A stretch of 64,000 nucleotides of DNA from Paraglaciecola mesophila (lineage in GTDB: Bacteria; Pseudomonadota; Gammaproteobacteria; Enterobacterales; Alteromonadaceae). Shown here in pieces: positions 18,979 to 28,226 of this stretch; the first letter of the stretch is position 1, and every line of letters begins with the position of its first letter. The position numbers and the translations under genes are program-made. The notes beneath the pieces were generated by a model, which did not search any database, was not told where the DNA came from, and was given only the letters and a program-made list of their open reading frames with translations. The DNA lies in the NCBI RefSeq assembly GCF_009906955.1, contig NZ_CP047656.1, forward strand, positions 3,657,001-3,721,000, in the 5' to 3' direction.

Positions 18979-21141
18979 ATGACTGATACCAGCGCATCCT
19001 TGTTCAAAGAAAGTGAAAACTGTTGGCAAACCAGTCAAGTAACGTATGCCACTCCCTTGATTGATGGTGCAAATTACTATCGGGCATTACATAGCGCGAT
19101 CTGCAAAGCTAAGCACAGCATATTTATTGTCGGGTGGGATATTGATAGCCGGATCCGTTTATTACGTGGTGAAGAGGAAAAAAATGCCAGCGCACCCTCT
19201 GTCATTAGCGAGTTGTTAAAATGGAAAGCAGAACAACACCAAGATATAAAAATCTACTTGCTGCGCTGGGATTCCTCTTTAGCGTTCTTTAGTCAAAGGG
19301 AGATGTGGGCTAAAGAAGTGTGGGACAACAAAACGCCCGACAACGTTAAGACAGCGTTAGATAGCACGATCCCTATGGGAGGCAGTCAGCACCAAAAAAT
19401 TGTTGTTATTGACGATGAAATTGCATTTTCGGGAGGGATGGACGTCTCTACCAACCGTTGGGATACCCGAGAGCACCTAGTAGAGCAACCTGAACGCGTC
19501 GGGCCAGACGGCCCTCATGGGCCACTTCACGACGTGCAAATATTAACCAGCGGCCCAATTGTCGAGTGTTTTGCCCAATTAGTCCGTTGGCGTTGGGACA
19601 GAATAAATGAGCAAAAAGCGATAGAGTTTTCCCCTAGCGACCCACAGCGCGATGACGTGCCTGCTTCTTGGCCGGATAATTTCCCTCCAAGTATGCACAA
19701 CTTGCCTTGTGCTGTAGCGCGCACAATTCCCTTTATGGATGGCGTAGAGCCTGTTCAAGAGGTAAGGCGTATGTTGCTTGATCTCATCGGGCAAGCTGAA
19801 CGCTTTATTTTTATTGAGAATCAATTCACTACCCGTCAAGAAATAGCTGAAGCGTTAAACAAACGCTTGAAAGCCTGCCCAGATTTGCAGGTTATTGTGG
19901 TCAGCTCTTATGAACCCAAGGGAAAGTTTGAGAGCGAAGCTTACTGGGCGAGTCGCATTGATTTTAAGAGAATTTTGGAAAATGGCATTGAGGATGGGCG
20001 GGTTAAGATAACCTACTCAACTTTGACCAATGACCAAGGAAAAAGCACTCAGAAGCGCGTGCATTCAAAAGTAATGAGTATTGATGATCGTTACTTGGTT
20101 ATTGGCTCTTCAAATATCAGTAACCGCTCCATGAGTTTAGACACTGAAGTAGACTTAGTGTTTGCTGTAAATACAGAGCAAAATAAAAGGGACATCACAA
20201 ACGTACGCAATGATTTACTTGCAGAGCATACCGGACGCAGTATAGAGCAAGTGGAAAAAATATTTGCTAGTGATGACCCTCTCAATGGGTTACTAAGTGA
20301 TCAGGCTGAAACTGGGTATCAGCTCGCCGAAGTCAGTGATGAGCAGTTTACAAATAAAGCTTGGCAACCAGTATTTAGCTCATTGTCAGATCCTGAAAAA
20401 CCACTGATTGCGCCTATTCAAATGTCCAGTGGAAAAGTGGTTGGGGTAGGGAACCCTAAACAAAAAACCATTGTTTTTATGCTCGTTGCTTTACTGGTAC
20501 TCGTGCTCGGTGGGTTGGTTTATTGGGCTAGTCATTCTATTCCTTGGTTGACAGCAGAAAACCTTGAGCAGTTTTTAGAAGATACTAAGGGCACCATGTG
20601 GGTCATTCCCACTATATGCATAATTTATGTGATTGCAGGCTTGGTGTTTTTCCCGGTTACTGTTTTGTCATTAGCGGTGGCGGCCGTGTATGGGCCTATT
20701 TGGGGCCCCATTTATGGCATGCTTGGGGCGCTTATTAGTTCTGCTACCTTATTTGCTTTAGGTCATATTATGGGCGAACGTGGACTACGTAAAATGGGAG
20801 GAACGAAGATACAAGCTGTGGATGATAAGTTCAAAGACAGTGGCATTGTGGGTGTGGCCGTCATTCGCCTCATTCCTATTGCGCCTTTTAGCTTGGTCAA
20901 CTTGGTGGCTGGTATCTCTTCTATTGGCTTAATTCAGTTTCTAGCAGGGACATTCCTCGGTATGTTTCCTCCGATGATCGCCAAAGGGCTGGTGGGGGAT
21001 TCACTTAGTAAGATTTTTACGAATCCTTCTCCTGAAACTATTGGCTATCTAGCGCTTGGCATTGGCTTTTGGGCATTGATGATCTTTGTGTGTCAAAAGC
21101 TGGCACGCATGTACCAATTAAAAAAAGCGCAGGCGAGTTAA
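18979..21141 (+). CDS. Phospholipase D-like protein fused to a VTT (DedA/SNARE-associated) membrane domain
   Basis: A 720-residue fusion. The N-terminal two-thirds is a PLD-superfamily enzyme with two HKD motifs: His138 in HQKIVVIDDEIAFSGGMD and His362 in HSKVMSIDDRYLVIGSSN. The C-terminal part begins with a membrane helix (about 495-517) and continues as a VTT domain (about 540-685) with GPIWGPIYGMLGALISSATL and PFSLVNLVAGISS. PLD enzymes of this sort transfer phosphatidyl groups, for example cardiolipin synthases; VTT domains are linked to lipid scrambling. The natural substrate is not known. The next gene starts 6 bases later, so they form an operon. Confidence 0.88.
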   Translation: MTDTSASLFKESENCWQTSQVTYATPLIDGANYYRALHSAICKAKHSIFIVGWDIDSRIRLLRGEEEKNASAPSVISELLKWKAEQHQDIKIYLLRWDSSLAFFSQREMWAKEVWDNKTPDNVKTALDSTIPMGGSQHQKIVVIDDEIAFSGGMDVSTNRWDTREHLVEQPERVGPDGPHGPLHDVQILTSGPIVECFAQLVRWRWDRINEQKAIEFSPSDPQRDDVPASWPDNFPPSMHNLPCAVARTIPFMDGVEPVQEVRRMLLDLIGQAERFIFIENQFTTRQEIAEALNKRLKACPDLQVIVVSSYEPKGKFESEAYWASRIDFKRILENGIEDGRVKITYSTLTNDQGKSTQKRVHSKVMSIDDRYLVIGSSNISNRSMSLDTEVDLVFAVNTEQNKRDITNVRNDLLAEHTGRSIEQVEKIFASDDPLNGLLSDQAETGYQLAEVSDEQFTNKAWQPVFSSLSDPEKPLIAPIQMSSGKVVGVGNPKQKTIVFMLVALLVLVLGGLVYWASHSIPWLTAENLEQFLEDTKGTMWVIPTICIIYVIAGLVFFPVTVLSLAVAAVYGPIWGPIYGMLGALISSATLFALGHIMGERGLRKMGGTKIQAVDDKFKDSGIVGVAVIRLIPIAPFSLVNLVAGISSIGLIQFLAGTFLGMFPPMIAKGLVGDSLSKIFTNPSPETIGYLALGIGFWALMIFVCQKLARMYQLKKAQAS

Positions 21142-21147
21142 CAGGGG

Positions 21148-21843
21148 ATGCGCATAGTGACATATAACATTCATAGTGGCGTAGGGGTCGACGGCGTACA
21201 AAGCTATAAGCGTATCGGTCAGTTTCTAGCACGTCAGAATATTGATATTGCTTTGATTCAGGAAATGGACACCCGCCCCAATGAGCGCGATACCGAACAG
21301 GATATTCAAGACTTGTGTGCTAATTACTTCATTGCCCTTAGTCGCTCACCTGCACTTGAAGAAACACATGGTTGGTATGGGAATGCTATCTTGAGTCGAT
21401 ATCCTGTACTTTCGACAAAGACCGTAGATGTTAGCCAAGAGGGCTTTCAACCGCGTAATATTCAAGAAGTAGTCCTTGATACGCATGTTGGCCCTATACG
21501 AGTGATTAATACGCACAAGGGGCTAAAGAAGCAGGAGAGACGAAAGCAATTTGCCCTAATGGCTGAATATTTAGAACAAAGCATGGCGGTGTCGTCTATT
21601 CCATTGATAGTAGGCGGGGATTTTAATGAGTGGCAGTTTTTTACTCGCGCTTTTCGTACCATCAATCAGGTATTAACAGAGCATAAAGTTTCAGCTACTT
21701 TCCCCACTGCATGGCCTTTATTTCGATTAGATCGCGTGTGGACGTCATTCAATGACAACAAGGTAGAGGCTCAGGTACTTAAAACCTCAGAAACACGATA
21801 TTACTCTGATCATTATCCTATCTTACTGACATTCGATGATTAA
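21148..21843 (+). CDS. Endonuclease/exonuclease/phosphatase-family protein, YbhP-like
   Basis: A 231-residue EEP-fold hydrolase. Catalytic landmarks are YNIHSGVG (metal-binding Asn), IQEMDTRP (metal-binding Glu), GGDFNEW and YSDHYPIL (the Asp-His pair). It lacks a signal peptide and is near full family length. In enterobacteria ybhP lies next to the cardiolipin synthase gene clsB, and here it directly follows a PLD gene, so a phospholipid phosphodiesterase role is more likely than DNA cleavage. GGGG occurs just before the ATG. The substrate is inferred only. Confidence 0.85.
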   Translation: MRIVTYNIHSGVGVDGVQSYKRIGQFLARQNIDIALIQEMDTRPNERDTEQDIQDLCANYFIALSRSPALEETHGWYGNAILSRYPVLSTKTVDVSQEGFQPRNIQEVVLDTHVGPIRVINTHKGLKKQERRKQFALMAEYLEQSMAVSSIPLIVGGDFNEWQFFTRAFRTINQVLTEHKVSATFPTAWPLFRLDRVWTSFNDNKVEAQVLKTSETRYYSDHYPILLTFDD

Positions 21844-21888
21844 ACGTTTGAGGTTATTTAAATGCTCTGTGGTGTTTGGACATAAAAA

Positions 21889-21925
21889 GACCCCCAGTAA
21901 CTGGTATGTCCAACTATTGGGGGTC
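21889..21925. terminator. Bidirectional terminator between the EEP and GH3 genes
   Basis: An 11-bp stem with one mismatch (21889-21899 with 21915-21925) carries five G-C pairs in a row. On the minus strand it is followed by TTTTTATG and so serves the GH3 gene. On the plus strand it lies 45 bases past the EEP stop with only a weak T-tail. Confidence 0.8.
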
Positions 21926-21974
21926 ACTTCAGATAGGCCGTTTTTTATATGAGGTTGTTCGCGTTAGTTAATGG

Positions 21975-24392
21975 CTATTGCACACTCACATTCGTCAGAT
22001 ACGCTTTTTGCGCTTGTGGTATTTCACTGACATCACCAACTACCTCAAATGATTCATCTAAACGAATATCATCTGAAGCGCTACCTATCATTAATTTTAT
22101 TTCACCCGGCTCAACCACAAAACGCATTTGTGCATCGTAAAATGCTAGCAAATTGACTGGAAGTTCAAAGGTGACCTTTTTGCTTTCCCCGGCTTTTAGC
22201 GCTACTCGTTTAAAGCCTTTTAGTTCTTTTACAGGTCTGGTAACGCTGGAAAAAACATCGCGAATATACAGCTGTGCGACTTCCTCGCCATCCACATCAC
22301 CATTGTTGGTCAAGGTAAAGCTCGCAATCACAGTGCCATTCGCTTTGGCGTTTGAGGCATCAACGGACAAATCACTATACTTAAACGTGGTGTAACTTAA
22401 CCCGTGTCCAAAGGCGAAGGCAGGTGCTGTTTCTCCGAAAATATAGCCGCGCTTAGCAGAGGGTTTGTGATTATAAAACACGGGCAGTTGACCAACGGTT
22501 TTCGGTAAACTCAACGGTAATTTACCGCTAGGATTAACATCGCCGAACAGTACATTCGCCACTGCGCTGCCGGTTTCTTGACCAAGGTACCAGGCTTCTA
22601 TAATAGCGGGAGCGTCTTGATATAAATTACCTAACGTGAGAGGACGACCGTTGGAAAGAATCAACACAGTAGGTGTACCCGTGGCTAACACTGCTTCAAC
22701 TAAGGCATGTTGCTCGCCAAGTAAATTTAATGAGTCGCGATCCCCTAAGTGATTTTCTGCCCATGCTTCTCGCGAACTACCTTCATTTGAGCCAACTACA
22801 ACAACAGCAACATCACTGCGCTTAGCCAGGGCTACAGCATCATCGATAAGTGCCTGAGCATTACTTAAATCGGCAAGCTTCATGTTTTCTTTGTTCCAGC
22901 GCTCCTTAGAGTAACTTTGCGCTGTTACGGAAGCTGGTGATGGGTCTTGAATATCTTCTGTGATAAGTGCGCCACGTGAAAACTCTACCTTGGCGTTCTT
23001 ACCTAGTTTGTTACGCAGGCCATCCAAAATGGTGACTGTTTGGCGAGGAATATCGCTGTATCCGCCCAATAAGGTTTCATCGGCGTGGGGGCCAATGACG
23101 GCGACGCTTTGTACCTTAGTTTTGTCCAAAGGCAACACTCCGTCATTTTTCAATAACACCATAGCCTTTTCAGCGGTGACTTGCGCTAGGTCACGGTGTG
23201 CTTGGCTGCCTACTATGGCGTCAACCGCATTTTCATCTGTGTACGGGTTTTCAAATAACCCCAATTTGAACTTCTCGCGTAAAATACGTGCTACAGCGGT
23301 ATCAATTTTCTGCATCGAGACTTTTTCATCATTCACTAGTTTTTCAAGCAGTGGAAAAACATCTCGGTCAGGCATTTCAACATCAACCCCAGCATTGAGC
23401 GCCATAATAGCAGCGTTTTCACTACTGCCAGCTAGGCCATGGCGAGTGATGAGCTCTTTGATTGCGTAATAGTCACTCACCAATAAGCCATCGAAACCCC
23501 ACTCATCGCGCAGAATATCAGTTAACAACATTTTGTTAGCATGAGAAGGAATGCCATCTATTTCATTATAAGAAGCCATAACGCTGCCTACATGTGCAAG
23601 CTTAACCGCAGCTTCAAAGGGAAATAAAAACACTTCCCGCAATGCGCGCTCGCCAATTGGCGCAGGGGCAATGTTCAAACCGCCGGTTGGCTGACCATGC
23701 CCTGCTAAGTGTTTAAGTGTCGCCATAACGCGGTTTTCAGGGATGTTTTGTTCATCACCCTGAAAGCCTTTTACCGCTGATACACCGAGTTCTCCAATTA
23801 GATAAGGGTCTTCCCCCATGGTTTCTTCAATCCTTCCCCAGCGAGGATCCCGGGCGACATCAAGGATAGGTGTTAGCGCTTGGTTGCCGCCGCGGGCTCG
23901 TACTTCCTCGGCACTGGCCTGGTAGATGTCATGAATTAACTGAGGGTCCCACGTACTGGCCATGGCGATGGCTTGGGGGAAACTCGTGGCTTCGCTAGCA
24001 GCATGGCCATGTAAGGCCTCTTCATGAAAAATAGCTGGAATGGATAAACGTGTGTTGTCGATTAACCACTTCTGAATTGCATTGGTGTATTTTACACTCT
24101 CAACTGGGGAGAGGTCTTCACTAGGACGAGCAATATGACCAATGCCTAAAGGCAGTATTTTCTCTGCCATATCTGTTTTAAGTGCACCTTTTGGCCCTTT
24201 TAACTCCCTTCCTTCGTGCCAAACGGTTTGCAATTGAGCAACTTTTTCTTGCAAGGTCATTTGTTTTAATAAATTGCTTACCCTTTGCTCGGTGGGCAAA
24301 CTTGCATCTTGGTAATCGCCTGCGGCAAGACTGTTAAATGCTAAGGAGGCGAATCCCACCGCTAGGACGCTTTTTAACGAACACATTCTCAT
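21975..24392 (-). CDS. Exported GH3 glycosidase, probably a beta-xylosidase/beta-glucosidase
   Basis: An 805-residue family 3 glycoside hydrolase with a signal peptide (about 1-24, ending NSLAAG). The N-terminal barrel has PILDVARDPRWGRIEETMGEDP, KHLAGHGQPTGG and the catalytic nucleophile Asp307 in VSDYYAI. The second domain has SNEGSSREAWAENHLGDRDSL, where the acid/base Glu is expected. A C-terminal fibronectin III-like domain contains FGHGLSYTTFKY. It releases terminal sugars from oligosaccharides in the periplasm. Xylose-pathway neighbours favour beta-xylosidase, but the sequence alone does not exclude beta-glucosidase. AGGGA precedes ATG 24392. It is divergent from the NUDIX regulator gene. 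Confidence 0.9.
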   Translation of the reverse strand: MRMCSLKSVLAVGFASLAFNSLAAGDYQDASLPTEQRVSNLLKQMTLQEKVAQLQTVWHEGRELKGPKGALKTDMAEKILPLGIGHIARPSEDLSPVESVKYTNAIQKWLIDNTRLSIPAIFHEEALHGHAASEATSFPQAIAMASTWDPQLIHDIYQASAEEVRARGGNQALTPILDVARDPRWGRIEETMGEDPYLIGELGVSAVKGFQGDEQNIPENRVMATLKHLAGHGQPTGGLNIAPAPIGERALREVFLFPFEAAVKLAHVGSVMASYNEIDGIPSHANKMLLTDILRDEWGFDGLLVSDYYAIKELITRHGLAGSSENAAIMALNAGVDVEMPDRDVFPLLEKLVNDEKVSMQKIDTAVARILREKFKLGLFENPYTDENAVDAIVGSQAHRDLAQVTAEKAMVLLKNDGVLPLDKTKVQSVAVIGPHADETLLGGYSDIPRQTVTILDGLRNKLGKNAKVEFSRGALITEDIQDPSPASVTAQSYSKERWNKENMKLADLSNAQALIDDAVALAKRSDVAVVVVGSNEGSSREAWAENHLGDRDSLNLLGEQHALVEAVLATGTPTVLILSNGRPLTLGNLYQDAPAIIEAWYLGQETGSAVANVLFGDVNPSGKLPLSLPKTVGQLPVFYNHKPSAKRGYIFGETAPAFAFGHGLSYTTFKYSDLSVDASNAKANGTVIASFTLTNNGDVDGEEVAQLYIRDVFSSVTRPVKELKGFKRVALKAGESKKVTFELPVNLLAFYDAQMRFVVEPGEIKLMIGSASDDIRLDESFEVVGDVSEIPQAQKAYLTNVSVQ

Positions 24393-24665
24393 CTTAAATC
24401 CCTATTTGTCACTGAAAGTAATGGGAGAGGACACAGATACATTTTATTGCCCTAATATCCCATGCTATTGACTAGTGTAACGAGATAAAATCATAATGGT
24501 CATTGTGACAATTTGTAAACCAATTATTATATTTAAGTAACGTTCCCATGTTCGGTTGAAATGTGAACGACGACCGTTTGTTTACTGATTGTTAATGAAA
24601 TGATTTTGTTTAAGATGCACCATGATGCATTGATCTGAGAATATTTAGAGTTTGGGGAAAACCGA
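24393..24665. promoter_or_regulatory. Divergent GH3/NUDIX-regulator control region
   Basis: A 273-bp AT-rich region holding both divergent promoters. A palindrome, ATTGT-g-ACAAT, occurs at 24502-24512 and could be an operator. GTAACGTTCCCATGTTCGG around 24537-24555 is another irregular candidate. The assignment of either to a particular regulator is speculative. Confidence 0.35.
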
Positions 24666-25370
24666 TTGGATAATAAAAGTAACGAGTCATCCAAACCACA
24701 TGTGATCGATTCCTTGTCAGTAGATAATGTGGTTCTGGGAATAGAAAACGGCCGCTTGATGGTGTTAACGGCTAAATATAACACTGGGTTAGCGCAAGGG
24801 CAGTGGGGGTTATTAGGGGGCTGGGTGTCCTATGACGAATCAATTGATGATGCAGCAAAACGGATACTGAAAATGATCACTGGTGTCGACGATATGTACC
24901 TTGAACAATTTCGTGCATTCGGTGAAGTAAAGCGCTATCCAGCAGAACGTGTGGTGACCATTGCATACTATGCTTTGGTGCGTCCGGATTTGTATAAAAT
25001 GATGCCTGGTGGTACCGCATCGCACGTTGAATGGTGTGATGTGCATAAGTTACCCAACTTGATTTATGACCATGGCGATATTGTAAAAGCGGTTTTATCT
25101 CATCTTAAAAACAAGGTGCGTCATGAACCGATTGGGTTCAATTTATTACCTGAAAAATTCACCCTTTTACAGCTGCAAGAAGTGTACGAAGCAATCTTAG
25201 ATGTGAAACTCGATAAGCCTAATTTCAGACGTAAAATTCTGAAAATGAACCTTTTGATTGATTGCGAAGAAAAACAACAAGGCGTCATGCATCGCGCAGC
25301 GAGCCTATATCGATTCGATATGGTGGTGTATCAAAAGCTGTGTGAGCACGGGTTTAACTTTGAGTTTTAA
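24666..25370 (+). CDS. NUDIX-fold transcriptional regulator (NrtR-like) with inactive Nudix box
   Basis: A 234-residue protein with a Nudix fold (about 15-140) and a C-terminal winged helix (about 150-234, with FTLLQLQEVYEAILDVKLDKPNFRRKILKM), the layout of NrtR-family repressors. The Nudix box spans Gly52 to Val74. Gly52, Glu58, Arg66, Gly73 and Val74 of the consensus are kept, but the three glutamates of REUxEE are Ile67, Met70 and Ile71. Hydrolase activity is therefore unlikely; ligand sensing is expected. The start is TTG 24666 with GGGGA upstream. It heads a GH43-transporter string and diverges from the GH3 gene, so pentose-responsive control is inferred. Confidence 0.85.
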   Translation: MDNKSNESSKPHVIDSLSVDNVVLGIENGRLMVLTAKYNTGLAQGQWGLLGGWVSYDESIDDAAKRILKMITGVDDMYLEQFRAFGEVKRYPAERVVTIAYYALVRPDLYKMMPGGTASHVEWCDVHKLPNLIYDHGDIVKAVLSHLKNKVRHEPIGFNLLPEKFTLLQLQEVYEAILDVKLDKPNFRRKILKMNLLIDCEEKQQGVMHRAASLYRFDMVVYQKLCEHGFNFEF

Positions 25371-25504
25371 CAGGGAACAGATTGCGCTTTTTGGTTCGAG
25401 CTTTACTATTTTTATCATTGCTAAAGATTTGCTTGGCATGCGCTAGACAGGGATAATTACATATGGTTAACATGACTATAACTAAATTATAGTAGGACTT
25501 CAAA

Positions 25505-26656
25505 GTGCACACACGTTATTTACCTCTACTGGCCTTAGGCGCCGTCATGTTGTCAGCTTGTACAGAACAGGTTGGTCATAAAGAAGAAGCAAAGGATACT
25601 TTGCAAGTCGCAGCCAAAACGACCGCGGATGCAACGCAACAGCAAGAAGTGGAGCAAGCAGAGCAAAAAGGCTTAGATGAATATGGTTCTAAGTCTTTGC
25701 CCCTAGTAACCAATATCTATACTGCGGACCCGTCTGCTCACGTGTTTGATGGTAAGCTTTATATCTACCCATCACACGATTATGAAGCGGGTATCCCACA
25801 AAACGACAATGGCGACCATTTCGCTATGCGTGATTATCATATTTTATCCATGGATGAAGTGGGTGGTAGCGTACAAGAGCACGGCGTAGCGTTGTCGGTT
25901 GATGACGTTCCTTGGGCAGGCCGACAAATGTGGGCCCCAGATGCTGCCAGCAAAAACGGCCAGTACTATCTTTATTTTCCGTTAAAAGATCAGCAGGATA
26001 TCTTCCGGATCGGTGTGGCCGTGAGCGATTCTCCCGTTGGTCCATTTACGCCTGAGCCCAAACCAATGCCAGGTAGCTTTAGTATGGACCCGGCCGTTTT
26101 TAAAGATGACGATCAGCAACATTATTTATTTTTCGGTGGAATATGGGGCGGGCAATTACAACGTTGGACAAAAGGTGAATATAACCAGCAAGATGACTAC
26201 CCAGCTGACGATGAGCCTGCATTGATGCCTAAAGCAGTGAAATTGGGTGATGACATGTTATCAATGGATGGTGAGCCACAAGACATCATGATTTTAGATG
26301 AAAATGGTGAGCCGATTAAGCAAGGCGATTTAGACCGCCGTTTCTTCGAAGCTGCATGGGTGCATAAATACCAAGGGAATTATTATCTGTCTTATTCCAC
26401 CGGAGATACCCACAAAATTGTTTATGCCATGAGTGACAACTTAATGGGGCCATATACTTTTAAGGGGGTGGTGCTTGACCCAGTAATTGGCTGGACAAAT
26501 CACCATTCTATCGCTGAATTTCAGGGCAAATGGTATTTGTTCTATCACGACAGCACGCTTTCGAAAGGGCAGACCCATTTACGTAGCGTGAAGATGGCAG
26601 AATTAAAATATAACGACGATGGCACGATTGTGCCTTATCAGGCTTATTACAAGTAA
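25505..26656 (+). CDS. GH43-family glycosidase, predicted lipoprotein
   Basis: A 383-residue protein with a lipoprotein signal ending in the lipobox LSAC (Cys19), so it is probably membrane-anchored. A Gln/Glu/Ala-rich linker follows to about residue 60. The five-bladed propeller of clan GH-F comes next, with the base Asp in YTADPSAHVFDGKLYIYPSHD, the pKa-modulating Asp in FSMDPAVF and the acid Glu in FFEAAWVHKYQGNYYLSYS. GH43 enzymes are beta-xylosidases or arabinofuranosidases/arabinanases; the neighbours favour xylo-oligosaccharide side-chain or end trimming. The start is GTG 25505 after TAGGAC. It lies between the NUDIX regulator and the sugar transporter. Confidence 0.88.
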   Translation: MHTRYLPLLALGAVMLSACTEQVGHKEEAKDTLQVAAKTTADATQQQEVEQAEQKGLDEYGSKSLPLVTNIYTADPSAHVFDGKLYIYPSHDYEAGIPQNDNGDHFAMRDYHILSMDEVGGSVQEHGVALSVDDVPWAGRQMWAPDAASKNGQYYLYFPLKDQQDIFRIGVAVSDSPVGPFTPEPKPMPGSFSMDPAVFKDDDQQHYLFFGGIWGGQLQRWTKGEYNQQDDYPADDEPALMPKAVKLGDDMLSMDGEPQDIMILDENGEPIKQGDLDRRFFEAAWVHKYQGNYYLSYSTGDTHKIVYAMSDNLMGPYTFKGVVLDPVIGWTNHHSIAEFQGKWYLFYHDSTLSKGQTHLRSVKMAELKYNDDGTIVPYQAYYK

Positions 26657-26666
26657 CGACACAACG

Positions 26667-26690
26667 GCCTGAACTATGTTCAGGCTTTGT
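26667..26690 (+). terminator. Weak terminator after the GH43 gene
   Basis: An 8-bp perfect stem (GCCTGAAC/GTTCAGGC) with a TAT loop is followed by TTTGTG. The T-tail is short, so partial read-through into the transporter gene is plausible. Confidence 0.5.
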
Positions 26691-26780
26691 GCTAATTAGT
26701 GCCGACAAAGAGCTAACAAACAACGCAAACAATGGCTCGTGTTTGGCGCTCTCACTAGAGATAAATAAGAGGAATAGATT

Positions 26781-28181
26781 TTGTCTCATAATAACGAAAA
26801 TACACTGATGATTATTCTTGTCAGTTGCGTGGCGACCATAGGTGGCTTCCTATTTGGTTTTGATAGTGGCGTAATAAACGGCACAGTCGATGGGCTACAA
26901 AGCGCTTTTAATTCTGATAATGCAGGTACCGGTTTTAATGTGTCGAGCATGTTACTAGGGTGTGCAGTAGGGGCTTTTAGTGCAGGCCGCTTAGCGGATC
27001 GATTCGGGCGCCGGCCATTGCTTATCACTGCCGCCATATTCTTTATTATCAGTGCGTGGGGGTCGGGGATATCTACTTCTTCCATGGAGTTTGTAGTTTA
27101 CCGTATCTTAGGCGGGTTAGCCGTAGGGGCAGCGTCAGTAATGGCGCCTGCGTATATTAGTGAGATTGCACCTGCGCGCTTTCGTGGCACGCTATCCTCA
27201 GTGCAGCAGGTGGCCATTATTTTTGGCTTGTTCTCGGCCTTTGTGAGTAACTACTTTTTGGCTGATTTTGCGGGCGCATCTACTGCTGAATTTTGGCTAG
27301 GCTATCAAGCTTGGCGCTGGATGTTTTGGATTGAGTTGATCCCAGCGACCTTGTTTTTAGTTGCATTGATGTTTATTCCTGAAAGTCCTCGTTATTTGGT
27401 TATTAGCAACAATACTGAAAAAGCCAAGCGTGTGTTGAACGCCTTGTACGGCGATGCTCAGGGGCAAAACAAGCTAACTGAAATTGAAGCGTCTCGTGAA
27501 ACAGAGGAATCGAAACCGAAATTAACCGACTTAATTGATAAAGTCAGCGGTAAAATTCGCCCTATTATGTGGGTTGGAATCGGCTTGGCGGTTTTCCAGC
27601 AATTAGTTGGGATCAATGTTGTGTTCTATTATGGCGCTGTTTTGTGGCAAGCGGCTGGTTTTTCAGAATCTGACGCGCTGATGATTAACGTGATTAGTGG
27701 GGCAGTCAGTATTGCCGCTGTATTTGTCACTATGTCACTTATTGATAAAGTGGGTCGTAAGCCATTTTTGTTGATTGGCTCTATCGGCATGACGTTAACG
27801 TTAGGCACTATGGTTTATGTGTTTGCTAATTCTGGGCTAGATATTAATGGCAACTTGAGTTTAGGCGAGCAAGGTGTAGTTGCCTTGGTTGCCGCCAACG
27901 CCTATGTATTTTTCTTTAACTTGTCTTGGGGCCCGGTAATGTGGGTGATGTTAGGAGAAATGTTTCCCAATCAAATCCGTGGCTCAGGGTTGGCAGTGGC
28001 AGGTTTTGCTCAGTGGGGAGCAAACTTCATTGTGACCTTTACCTTTCCAGTATTCTTGGCCTCGATCGGGCTTGCTGGGGCATACAGTATTTATGCACTT
28101 GGGGCGTTGATATCTATCCTGTTTGTGTACAAGTTGGTAGAAGAAACTAAGGGTAAAGAACTAGAAGAAATGCACGGTTAA
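26781..28181 (+). CDS. Sugar/H+ symporter of the MFS sugar-porter family, XylE-like
   Basis: A 466-residue transporter with 12 predicted membrane helices and all sugar-porter signatures: GGFLFGFDSGVINGT, LADRFGRRP between helices 2 and 3, PESPRYL after helix 6, QQLVGINVVFYYG in helix 7, DKVGRKPFLLIG between helices 8 and 9, and VEETKGKELEEM at the end. It most likely imports xylose (or arabinose) by proton symport, given xylA, xylB and xylR nearby. The start is TTG 26781 with AGAGG upstream; an internal ATG at codon 10 is the alternative. Confidence 0.9.
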   Translation: MSHNNENTLMIILVSCVATIGGFLFGFDSGVINGTVDGLQSAFNSDNAGTGFNVSSMLLGCAVGAFSAGRLADRFGRRPLLITAAIFFIISAWGSGISTSSMEFVVYRILGGLAVGAASVMAPAYISEIAPARFRGTLSSVQQVAIIFGLFSAFVSNYFLADFAGASTAEFWLGYQAWRWMFWIELIPATLFLVALMFIPESPRYLVISNNTEKAKRVLNALYGDAQGQNKLTEIEASRETEESKPKLTDLIDKVSGKIRPIMWVGIGLAVFQQLVGINVVFYYGAVLWQAAGFSESDALMINVISGAVSIAAVFVTMSLIDKVGRKPFLLIGSIGMTLTLGTMVYVFANSGLDINGNLSLGEQGVVALVAANAYVFFFNLSWGPVMWVMLGEMFPNQIRGSGLAVAGFAQWGANFIVTFTFPVFLASIGLAGAYSIYALGALISILFVYKLVEETKGKELEEMHG

Positions 28182-28198
28182 GGCAATCGTTTGTGTGA

Positions 28199-28226
28199 AA
28201 GCCGCTTCTTATAGCGGCTTTTTTTT
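28199..28226 (+). terminator. Intrinsic terminator of the sugar transporter gene
   Basis: A stem of AAGCCGCT with AGCGGCTT around a TCTTAT loop, followed by a run of Ts, 17 bases after the stop codon. Confidence 0.93.
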
